Positions 12,240 to 22,533 of a stretch of DNA of 64,000 bases are shown here, piece by piece. Both the position numbers and the translations under genes were made by a program. Positions within the stretch are counted from its first letter, which is position 1, and every line of letters starts with the position of its first letter. The stretch is from Nageia nagi (taxonomy: Eukaryota; Pinophyta). The DNA lies in the NCBI GenBank assembly GCA_050084985.1, contig JBITNC010000001.1, positions 148,118,001-148,182,000 on the forward strand. The letters are read 5' to 3'. Below the pieces are notes generated by a model. It was not told the origin of the DNA and did no database searches. It worked only from the letters and a program-made list of their open reading frames with translations.

Positions 12240-12413
12240 TGGCCCACCCCAAATGAGCACCTTATGCTCCTCGAAGGAAATATAAAAATTTATTAAAACT
12301 AAATACATGCATTATTAAATAAAAAAATTTCAAATTGAAAGTCATTAAACTAATATATAATAGAAATTAGAATTTGTAATTAAAAAAAAATTGGCAAGAG
12401 AAATAACTTACAA

Positions 12414-12818
12414 TGTTACATTGCTACAAATATGAAAAAGGGTAATATTGTAGAAATGAAATGAATATTGATTTGAAATAGGAAAATGACAACTATCTAT
12501 TGGAAATAACAAAGCATCCACTGCTAAATAGAACACAAAATAGCATCAATAAGTAGATAAGAATAGAATTTCACTGAATAGGAACAAAATCATAGGCCAC
12601 TTCAAGGGGGCTACCTTTTTATAATTCCAAAGGTAAAAAATAATGTTCAAGATATCTTTATCCACACACTTCCTATCTATTTATATTAAATGAACCCTAA
12701 CCCTAATAGTAATGCAAAATTGAGCCTCACCCTTACAATCACAATATTATAATATATGCCAGCAATTTAATAAAATACTAACACTAACACTAAAATGTTA
12801 GGATGTGGGATCCTAACA
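12414..12818 (-). repeat. Chromovirus 3' LTR, R0 unit 3
   Basis: A 405-bp LTR, third tandem copy, directly joined to the long gag-pol remnant of R0. Ends are TGTTAGGATCC and TGTAACA on the minus strand. The polypurine tract follows at 12819 on the plus-strand map. Confidence 0.93.
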
Positions 12819-15800
12819 TGCCACCCCTCTTGGAATGAAGCTTTTCCTCAAAGCTTGAAGTGTGGAAACTATTGCTATAGTTGATGAAGGACTTCCCATT
12901 TTGCATCTTCTAGTGCCATGCCTTGCCACTACATAAGGAATTTTGTGATGGAGTGATTATGAAGCTATCATGAGCATTGAGCTAGAACTACCTTATGTGC
13001 AACTACCATTGATCCATCCTTTACTAACTTAGGTAATTATGTCTGAACCTGAACCTTTGATCCAACCACTTTTTTGAGGCAAGAGACATGAAACACTAGG
13101 TGAATCTTGAAAGAAGTAGGAAGTTCTAATTTGTATGCAATTAGGCCAATGCACTATAACATCTTGTAAGGACCATAAAACTTTGGGGCTAATTTTAGAG
13201 GGCCTTTTATTTTTAGGAATTTCTAGCGAAAAGCTTGCAGCCTCAGAAAGACCATGTTGTCTACCTGGAACTCTCTTTCCACATGTTGTTGAATAGACTA
13301 TTATTTCATATAGTGTTTGGCTATCTAAAGGTTATCCTTGAGCAAATAAATAATATCATCTTGAGTAACTAAAGCTAATTCAATTGCATAAACTTTACTA
13401 GTAGAATTATAAGATGTATTATACCACCACTCAATCAAGGGAAGCCATTGTACCAAATGCATAAGTTGTGTTGAAGCAAACAACATAAATATGTGTCCAA
13501 GCATTTGTTGACAATTTCAGTCTGACCATCAATTTGTGGGTGATATGCTGAACTCATGTTTAGTTGGGTACCTTGCACTTTAAAAAGCTCTTATCAAAAA
13601 TGACTTGTAAAAGTGGGATCACAATCACTGACAATCATCTCTAGCATGCCATGTAGTTTGAAAATTGTATCTAGGAATAATTATGCCACTATCACTGCTT
13701 TGTAGGGATGAACCAATGAACTAAAATGAGCATATTTGGATAACTACTCAACCACCACTAGAATAATTGATTTACTATGAGATTTAGGAAGGGCTTCAAT
13801 GAAATCCATTGAGATATTGGTCCATGTATAGGTAGGTATGGGAAGAGGTTGAAGGAGTCCTAAAGTACCCATTATCTCACCCTTTTGCCATTGACACAAA
13901 TCAGAAGCTACCACAAACTACTTGATATCCAATTTCATGCCTATCCAATAGAACGACCATGCCACTCGCTTATAAGTTTTTGAAAATCCTTCATGTTTTG
14001 ATGTAGTTGTGAAATTCAATTTGGTAAGTATTTATAATTTACATTTTTAATAAGATAGTAATAAAATCTGACCTTTGAATCTCAAAATACCATCATGCCA
14101 TGTACAATGTGGTTTACTCATGGGTCTTGAGTGATCTATTTTAGCAATTCTTGGGTGGAACTATCCTCTACCCACTCTTGTTTAACTTTATCCAACCATT
14201 GAGGAATAGGAGATGAAAGAGCTTGTAGTGCTACTTGATATTCAAATTTTTTGGATAAAGCATCAACAACCACATTCTCCTTACCTTTACGATATATTAT
14301 CTCATAATCATACCCTAGTAGTTTGGTCACCCATTTTTGTTGCTCAATGAAAAATTTCAAACTATGATGATTTGTGAGGATGATGAAATGGTGATGAATG
14401 AGATATGGTCTCCAACATTGAACTACATGAATGATGGCAAGCATCTCTTTTTCATAAGTGGATTTACCAAAAGTTTTTGTAAAGAGTGCTCTACTAGTGA
14501 ATGCCAAGGGATGCCCTCTTACATTAATACTACCTTGATTCCTACTCCACAACCATCACTTTATATCACAAAGGTTTTATAAAAATCTAGCATTGCTAAT
14601 ACTAGGGTGGTACACATCACCTCCTTGAACTTAAGGAAAGCTACCTCATTAGAATGCATTCTTTTTCAACAACATGGTTAAAGGTGCTGCAATCTTGCCA
14701 TAATCCTTTACAAATTTTTTATAATAGCCTATCAATCTCAAGAATCCTCGAAGACTTTTCAAATATGTAAGAATAGACTAGTTTTGCACATCAATAATCT
14801 TTTATGGATCCACCTTAACTCCCTCTTCTTATATAACATCGAATAAGTAATCAATTTCTCTCTTACCGAATGAACATTTTGATTTTTTTGCATATAGCTA
14901 GTGTTCCTTGAAAATTTGTAAGGTTTGGTCAACATGTGTCACATGTTCTTGCCATGTCTTAGTGTAGATCAAGATATCATCAAAGTAAACTAAAATGAAC
15001 TTCCTAAGGAATATATGAAACACCTAATTCATTAAACATTGAAATGTGGATGGAGCATTTGTGAGGCCAAAAGGAATGACAAGGAACTCATAATGGCCCT
15101 CATGGGTGCAAAATGCAATTTTTGGTATATCCTCCTCCTTGAGGTAGATTTTATGATACCTAGATCATAGGTCTAGCTTGGAAAAATATCTTGCCCCATG
15201 CAGTTCATCCAATAATTCATCAATAATCATGATGGGAAATTTGTCCTTGATGGCAATTTTTTTGAGGGCCCTAAAATCCATACACATACACCATGAACCA
15301 TATTTCTTATGAACCAATATAGTTGGAGAAGAATATGGGCTTATGCTAGGTTGGATTACTCCTGCATCCAACAGTTCCTTAACTAATTTTTCAATTTCAT
15401 TTTTCTATAAATAAGGATACTGATAAGGATGAATGTTTGGTGGGTGACTTCTTGGCACCAACTGGATAGCATGATCATGTGATCACTGGGTGGTAAGCCC
15501 CTTGATTCCTCAAAGGTACTTGAATGCTTACTTAAGATGGGCTATAGATCCTTAAGTTCTATGATTTTAGGTTCGATGATTGATAGAGTATAACTATGCT
15601 AGCATCCCTTTTCCAATTTTTTGTAGGATCTTTTCCATGCAATGTGAGCTCACAATTTGTACAGATTTAACTTGTAATCCCTTAAGAGTATGCTCTTATT
15701 CATCTATTTTTAAGGTCATCCATAGCTTTGCAAAATTCCACTGAATGATGCCTAAAGTCCTCAGCCGTTGTACCCCCAAAGCTATATCACATCCCCTAAG

Positions 15801-17135
15801 TGGTAAAGTGTACATGTCACTTTTCAAAGTATAATGGTTCATGCTCAATTTGACATTGTGACATGTGCCTTTACATTCTATTTTTCCTCCATTACCAACC
15901 ATAACCTGAAAATTATTTGTAAGGTGGATGTAACAGTCAACAACCTTAGCCACTTATGGATCAATGAAATTATGAGTACTTCTTGAATCTAACAATATTA
16001 TGAGATGGTGCTTTTTAAAAAATCCTTTGACCATCATAGTTTAAGGGGTGGTAATTCTTTCCAATGCATTGTAAGAGATAACTAGGTCCTCCTCATCTAG
16101 AGTTTCCTCTATAGCCTCTTCAAGTGCACTCTCATATTCCTTCTCACTAGGAGCATCAACATCAAGCAAGTATAACTTTTGTTGTGTATAATGATGAACA
16201 CAAACAAATTTCTCATCACAATTATAGCAAAAGCCCTTCTTTCAATGCTCTTCCATTTATTCCCACATCAACTTCTTAGTTGGCATTATGTGATTTAGTG
16301 GTGGGGCACTTATGTTATTAGAGGAATGGGAAATATTATGTGTTTTGGTGAATGGAGGTCTTGCATTTCATCAATGAGCACTGGCTTTATCTTCAACAAG
16401 CTTTGCTAAGGTAATAGCATCCATCATAGTTTTGCGATTAAACATTTTGACCTCTATTTTAATTTCTTTCTTTAAGCCATTGATAAAATAACTTGTGAAA
16501 AATGCATCATCCAACCCCTCCATGTGATTTGCCAATTTATCAAATTGATTTTGGTATTCTTTGACTGTTGTAGTTTGACATAACTTGGTCAATATACCTA
16601 TGAAGTCTTCATAGTCACTAGGATGAAAATAGATTAAGAATTGTTAAGTGAATTCATCCCATGAAGGAGTAGGATGCATTTTAGAGTACCACTAGTGCCA
16701 TTGGAGAGCCTCATAATCCAAATGAAAAGATGCCATGCACACCTTCAAATCCTTAAGGATTTGGTTCAATGTGAAATATTATCTAGCTTTATAAATCTAT
16801 CCAGTGGGATTATCTCCATCAAATTGAGAAAAATCCAATTTTGTTGTGTGGGGAATAATGAAACCACCTTATTGGCTCTGAAATTTATGATGATACCCTT
16901 TTGGATTTCCTAACTACCCTAATTGCTATGAACTAGATGCATTGTTGGTATGACTAATACTTAGTTGAACACTATCACATTTATTATCAAGGGTTTGTAT
17001 TTATGTCTATATTCATCAAATTTCTACTCTAAATGTACTGGTAAGTGTGTTTGCCATTTGTTAGATCATAGTTTGAAATGTCATCATATTAGGATTAGCT
17101 TGTGCTACTATTTGGGATCTTGTTTTAGGTGCCAT
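12819..17135 (-). pseudogene. gag-pol: Chromovirus gag-pol, R0 copy
   Basis: The start is chosen at MAPKTRSQ (ATG at 17135). Domains in order on the minus strand: Gag capsid with EYQNQFDKLANHMEGLDD (16371-16592); knuckle CYNCDEK (about 16210-16240); aspartic protease with LDSRSTHNFID and VVDCYIHLTNNFQVMVGNGG (15700-16000); reverse transcriptase N-part with [12 protein letters not shown] and [12 protein letters not shown] (15165-15371); active site YFDDILIY (14964-14990); RNase H with STYEKEMLAI, LTNHHSLKFF and DALSKKF (14136-14552); integrase; chromodomain-like tail. The protease triad reads DSR instead of DSG, and RNase H reads TNH where TDH is usual. A stop interrupts protease, several frameshifts break reverse transcriptase, and about 70 bp are missing from integrase near 13400. 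Length (about 4.3 kb) fits a full polyprotein. Confidence 0.9.
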
Positions 17136-17848
17136 TTCTAAAAACTACTATTTTTGAAGTTGATATTTCTAGAAATTGCTATTTTTAGAAACTGCCCAAA
17201 AAAGTGTATGGGTGTAATATATCAAAATTATCAACTTAAAAAGATGATCACAATTGGCTAGGTATGTGGGTCTAACTACTTTTGTTAAAAACTACAAAAA
17301 TGGTAGAGATTTTTAATTTTTTAGCTTTGAAGTTTTTGCTACCTCTAAACTGTTATTTTTGGTAGCTCTAAAAAACTACATCTTACAAATTTTTCTTATA
17401 GAATCAAGGCTTTTTGTGTGAAGGAATGATTTTAGGGTAAGGATTATCTACTCTATAGGCTTGTCTAAACACTTCTCCTATCCAAATTTCATAATGAAAG
17501 AGGCTACAGAGATGGCTTCTATGATAAGTAACTTTCCAATGGCACTTGCTAGTGCACTATAGTTTATAGATGATCGACACAGCTTTCTACCTATTTTTCA
17601 TTTATAGCCTAGATAGTATTTGATATACCTTTTTGTACATAGAATCTAATTCCATTTAGGTTCTATCTAAGGCCTAGGTATTGATGCAAAGTTTTTTGCA
17701 CCTCACTTCACACATAGCTTTATGGGAAAGTGTGCTTAGCCAAAAATGATAGATCCTACTAGATATTTTAAAACCCCTAATATAAGTTTTCTAGCCTAGA
17801 CCTCTAAGAATTTTTTTTTGTTTTCTTGTAGTAGAATGGCCTTGGAAA
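17136..17848 (-). other. Chromovirus 5' leader (R0)
   Basis: Non-coding leader between the primer site and the Gag ATG. It contains short direct repeats of the type AACTACTATTTTT and AACTGCTATTTTT near 17140-17200 and 17340-17390. No frame is sustained. R2 has the same leader; R1 keeps only part of it. Confidence 0.7.
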
Positions 17849-17864
17849 GAGCTTTGATACTAGA
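17849..17864 (-). promoter_or_regulatory. Primer binding site, initiator Met tRNA type
   Basis: On the minus strand, directly inside the 5' LTR, the sequence reads TCTAGTATCAAAGCTC. It differs at few positions from TGGTATCAGAGC, the usual plant initiator-methionine tRNA 3'-end complement in chromoviruses. It would prime minus-strand cDNA synthesis. Confidence 0.85.
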
Positions 17865-18269
17865 TGTTACAATGCTACAAATATGAAAAAGGGAAATATT
17901 ATAGAAATGAAATGAATATTGATTTGAAATAGGAAAATGACAACTATCTATTGGAAATAACAAAGCATGTGTTGGTAAATAGAACATGAAATAGCATCAA
18001 TAAGAAAATAAGGATAGGATTTTACTAAATAGTAAGAAAGTCATAGGCTACTTCAAGGGGGCTACCTCCTTACAACTCCAAAGGTAAAAAATAATATTCA
18101 ATATGCCTCTCTCCACACACTTCCTATCTATTTATATTAAACTAACCCTAACCCTAATAGTAATGCAAAATTGGGCCTCGCCCTTACAATCACAATATTA
18201 TAATATATGCTAATAGTTTAATAAAATACTAATACTAACACTAAAATGTTAGGATGTGTAATCCTAACA
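17865..18269 (-). repeat. Chromovirus 5' LTR (R0)
   Basis: A 405-bp LTR. The minus strand starts TGTTAGGATTACACATCC at 18269 and ends TGTAACA at 17865. A TATA box (minus) is at 18129-18136. It is followed on the plus map by TATAG (18270-18274), the target duplication. It has diverged visibly from the three 3' LTR copies in R0. Confidence 0.93.
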
Positions 18270-20410
18270 TATAGTGTGATCAATAGGCATGGAGCGAATG
18301 TACTCTACTATATTACCCTTACATCTAGTGATGGGATTCCCAATTCCCATCCAATCTATGTCAATCATATGGCTAAGGTAGAAAAAGAGATAGGTAAGTC
18401 AAATTGCATGGTCCCAAGGGTGTAAAGGGATCTCATGCTAGGGGTAATGAGCTCACATGTCAAAAGGAGATACAATCAAAGAAAATGGATGAAGTTGCCA
18501 AGCCAACAACTAGCTTAGTCCACAAGGAGTTAGAGTGCTAGAAAAATAAAAAGTAAAAGTTAAAATGAAATAAAAAGTAAAAGTTAAAATGAAATAAAAA
18601 TTCAATGATTTTTTTTATATATTCCTAGTTTTATACCAAACCCTAGGGCTTTCTCCCATTGGCTTTTGGTCTTGTGAAAATATTATTTTATGTATTCATT
18701 ATGTTTGAAATTATTTTGTATGACTACAATTTCTTTTTCAAAAACCAATTTTACAACTTTCACACCCACAGCAGCATCGTTTTCTCCAAACTTGTCCTCC
18801 ATACAATAGTCATCAATTGCAAAAGGTACAAACATGCATTTTATTCCTTTCATATTGAATATTCAATTATTTATTATTCTTTTACATTATTTACATTTAT
18901 TTATATTAAATAGACACCACCAACACTGTTGATTTAGTTAAATTGCTAAAAACTTCAAATGCACTACTTTAATTTTCATTATCATAGATTTTAATACATG
19001 ATCATTTTAAGTATTGGATCATTACAAATGCTAAAATGTTATTCCTAAAGATTAGTTTGATTTAAATTGTATACCACTTTTTCATCTCTAAAATTATACA
19101 TGGTTTATGGTGGTTGTATACTTGAAAATTCATGTTTCGTTAGCAATTGGATACACTATTTTTCTTGAAGATCAAATCATCCATTCATATTCTGCTAGTG
19201 GCATGGAAAATATATAATTAAGTGTGCTTTCAAATGATTGCTATGATTGCATAGTATTACAAGCTTAAAACAATGCAATTTTTTTATTTTACAATCATCT
19301 TATAGATAAATTGAATACATAGTCAACTATTACCAATTCATGCTAAATCTTGAAACTATTATGACAAATGGTATTATTGTTTTCAATCTTAAATAATGCA
19401 AAATGATGAGAATGATCTTTAATTGAATTTTTTTTAAATTTTGGTACTCAATATAGAAAAATTTATGCTACCAGTAGCATACAATGATAATAATTTATTT
19501 GTAAATGGGGTATGTTATAAAATATTTGAATATCTATATGAAAATGTCATTATTTCTTTGAATATGCAATGTTATGTAAATGATGAATAAATTTGCAAAA
19601 GACATAATTGATAAATTTTATGCAAAACATGCTACTAGCAGTGTGGGTATAGTTTGAAAATTTATGCATATTGAAGTATTGAAATGCAAGGCCATTAAAT
19701 ATTTGAATATTTGGTACATTTACAAAAATTGAATGCCATTGTTCATTGTTCTATTAAAAAATGTTTTCAAACCCATGGTCATTCCATGAGCAACATCTCT
19801 TTTCAATTGCAAGATTATTCCAAGCTTGATTCATTAAAATTTTTCATTAGATTGATAATCATCATTGTTCCAAGCTTGAGTCATTAAAATTTTTCATCAT
19901 CTTAGTCTTTATATACTATGACTTATCTATCATAGTAGTCTATGCATCATGGATATTATATACCTCAGGAATTAAAAAGTACCTCATGTACTTGCTCTAC
20001 ATAGACTATGAGTTATCTATCACAATAGTCTATATAGCATGGTTTATAGCATTTTGAGTTGCATCAACCATAGTGACCCATTACATGTTATATTAATTCC
20101 ATCCTTACTCTTTACATTGCTTATTCTTCATGGATGTGATCTATGTAGGTATATGTTGCTTTGTTCTGCAGATATTATCTAGGTGAGTAGGATTGTCACA
20201 GACCACTCACCTCATATAGGGACTCCTACTTTTGGCTTGCTTACTTGATGCAACATGAGCTAAGGGAAACCAAGACCAAAAGGGGACAAACAACTTACCA
20301 TACTTAGCAATTTGACTAAAATAGGGAAGTCCACTTTACTATTGAAAATTTTCTTCTCTTCTCTAGACTTCTTTGGATTATGCAATTTCAATATTTTCCT
20401 TTACATATCC
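18270..20410 (+). other. 3' non-coding region of the gag-only element (R0)
   Basis: AT-rich sequence between the chromovirus insertion and the polypurine tract, with no convincing gene. A short block (AAAAAGTAAAAGTTAAAATGAAAT) is present twice in tandem near 18545-18600, but once in R1 and R2. Motifs ACTAGGGAAGTCC/CTTCTCTTCTC near 20330-20370 recur before the LTR-C tract (22430-22470), suggesting related 3' ends. Short frames here are not conserved as protein. Confidence 0.6.
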
Positions 20411-20424
20411 AAATAGGGGAAAAA
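20411..20424 (+). promoter_or_regulatory. Polypurine tract of the gag-only element (R0)
   Basis: AAATAGGGGAAAAA stands immediately before the TGTAGATGCC start of LTR-A. It is a classical plus-strand primer tract and marks LTR-A as a 3' LTR on the plus strand. Confidence 0.85.
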
Positions 20425-21164
20425 TGTAGATGCCTAAAAATGATTTTTTATTTATTTAATAAATCATATTTAGACTTATTTAATGATTAAATGAAAATAA
20501 TATATAAATCAATATAAATTGTTATTACAATGCAATACCATGTGCTAGGGCCAATGCAATATCATTTACTATGGTTTATATTTTAAATTATCTTGAAAAT
20601 AGAAAATATTATTGTTATTGCTATGTGTTAACTTTCACTCCTTTTTACCTCCTTGTAGGTTATAAATACGAAAGGTGAAGCTTGACATCCCTATCAAATC
20701 TCTTTGATAAGTGGTTGTCCTATATATCAAACTTATGGTATCTCTTGATGCCACCTATCTTAAGAAATTTGTTATACTCTATAAGTTTTATTATCTCTCC
20801 TTTGCACATAACAAAAATCATCAAGTTCTATGCAACCAATGGCATACCATTCCCACATAGCCAGTGGCATGCACATTTTAGATCAAGAGGTCCATATTTT
20901 GGGGAATGACTCATGGTACCCATCTAGCGAATATTGATTGCAAGCTCATCTGAAATCTGATCACAATCCTTTGAATATTCATTGTTGTTCTACTTTGAGG
21001 ATTGTACACAAACTATCTACTTACCCACTTTGTATCAGGTTTATATGTTTCATGTACTTCCATTATGTATCTGATATAGAGCATATCATTGTATAATCAT
21101 TATATTTATAGACCATTTATTTATTTATGTATTTATTTATTAATTACACATTTTTGGGTCTACA
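20425..21164 (+). repeat. LTR-A, 3' LTR of the gag-only element (R0)
   Basis: A 740-bp LTR from TGTAGATGCC to GGGTCTACA. It aligns over its full length with LTR-B (26621-27361) in the same orientation but is clearly diverged from it, as expected for the two ends of an old insertion. It is followed by CTAAT, one mismatch from CTAAG before LTR-B. Confidence 0.9.
20661..20668 (+). promoter_or_regulatory. TATA box in LTR-A (R0)
   Basis: TATAAATA in the context GTAGGTTATAAATACG, about 235 bp into the LTR. The same position in LTR-B (26858-26865) is also TATAAATA. This fits the core promoter at the U3/R border and supports plus orientation. Confidence 0.7.
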
Positions 21165-22518
21165 CTAATATCATATGAAAATCATAAGGTTTAGTGGTCA
21201 CAATCAGGTTAGATATACTATGTGATAGTTTTAGATATCAGTTACTCAGTGGTCATTTTTTACCAATAATATTGGTTTAGTTATTCATGTAGATGATACC
21301 TTGGGCAATCTTATGTAGTTATCATACATCACATATAAGTTAAATTAATCAATATAGTCACATATCAACTTCAAAAAAGTTGTAGGGTCTAAACCAATGA
21401 GAGGCTTAGCATATGTGCTAACATTAGCGCTTGCATTGACATCTTTGCAATCAAATTATTCTTCATAGGTAAGTACATGTATTATTTTTAAATATCTTAG
21501 ATTTACATTCACAATAGTTATTTAATCATATCATTATTCATTATTTGCTTAGCATATCATGTCTTTTTTTGGTGGATGTTAAATAACCATCACTACTTTT
21601 TTCATTTGGTTGGAACTAAACCAACCATTTTTCTTATGTTAGCTTGGTGATTGGGACTAAACTAATCATCAGTATAATGGCCATGTTATCATTGGTACTA
21701 TAATCATGCATTATTGGTAAATATTCAAACTAATCAACCCTTAATCACATATAAGAATGGTACATGTACCTCATGATGATGAGTAGCATATCACATAACA
21801 TGGTTGGAAAACATTCAAACCAATATGTATTTGAGTCACCTTTTCTTATTGAGTCATAACTAACCTCCATATTTGAGTCACCTTTGTTAGTTTGGTCTTA
21901 ACTAACCTTTATCTTTGAGTCATCTCTTTTAGTTGTATCTCAACTAACCATGACCATATTATTTTTCCTAAGTCACATGTTTCATATAGGAATGGTACAT
22001 GTACCTTATGATGATTTTAACATATATGGTTATCATTGCATGTGTTCTATATAGGAATGGGGCATGTACCCCATAACAATGTGGAAAAACCTTTATCATA
22101 GTTTCTTATGTATGCATATAAGAATGTGATATTGATTATTTTTGTATTCAGTGTTTGCAAGATGCTGTATGCATATTCTATTACTTTCATCATTGATCCA
22201 TTATTGTTATATCATTTGTGATGAAATATTATGATATTCTATACTACTATCATTGCCATATCTTTTACAAGTTAAAAATCATATATGTGCTTGTAAGTAT
22301 GTGCCTCTCATTTTTAGGTTTCATTCTTTACTCTTAATTGATTCTACTACACACAAGCCATTACATCTCACAACCAAGGGAAAGAGGGGGTAATATATAT
22401 CATCAAATCCTTGATGATCCAAATAGCTAAACTAGGGAAGTGTCAAATGTTTCTTCTCTTTACCTTTACTTCATTTGCAATCATAATATTATTTCAAGAT
22501 TGAATTTCATTATACTTA
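21165..22518 (+). other. 3' non-coding region of the older LTR-C element (R0)
   Basis: It starts with CTAAT, the target duplication of the gag-only element, so this is the host sequence interrupted by it. AT-rich, with repeated phrases such as GAGTCA-CTTT and AACTAACC near 21830-21960, and no protein signature. The copy at 37643-38996 is nearly identical. Confidence 0.6.
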
Positions 22519-22533
22519 TAAAGGAGGGGCATC
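22519..22533 (+). promoter_or_regulatory. Polypurine-tract-like site before LTR-C (R0)
   Basis: TAAAGGAGGGGCATC directly precedes TGTTGACACC. This supports a plus-strand 3' LTR here; a conflicting signal inside LTR-C is noted in that entry. Confidence 0.6.

Larger units (their letters stand above)
4531..14225. repeat. Tandem triplication of a 3.2-kb block (PMD part, chromovirus LTR, pol end)
   Basis: Units run 4531-7756, 7757-11023 and 11024-14225. Each holds the same order: PMD region, 170-bp spacer, chromovirus 3' LTR, then the 3' end of pol up to a point upstream of the integrase zinc domain. At both internal junctions pol sequence ending GCTTGTAGT or GCTTATAGT runs straight into PMD-side sequence CTCGACTAGTG. 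The undisturbed pol reads GCTTGTAGTGCTAC (14222 onward) and the undisturbed flank reads CATAGTCTTGACTAG, so TAGT is shared at the joint. R1 and R2 have a single copy. Confidence 0.92.
12414..18269 (-). mobile_element. Ty3/gypsy chromovirus, R0 copy (core element)
   Basis: Complete two-LTR structure on the minus strand: 5' LTR 17865-18269, primer site 17849-17864, gag-pol 12819-17135, polypurine tract, 3' LTR 12414-12818. The original left target duplication is preserved at unit 1 (TATAG, 5917-5921), and the right one is 18270-18274. It inserted upstream of the antisense PMD frame of the gag-only element. The orthologous insertion is present in R1 and R2. Confidence 0.92.

Noticed and set aside
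17849-17864. tRNA gene fragment
   Set aside because: The match is only the primer-site length next to an LTR; no tRNA fold is present. No tRNA or rRNA gene was recognised anywhere in the window.
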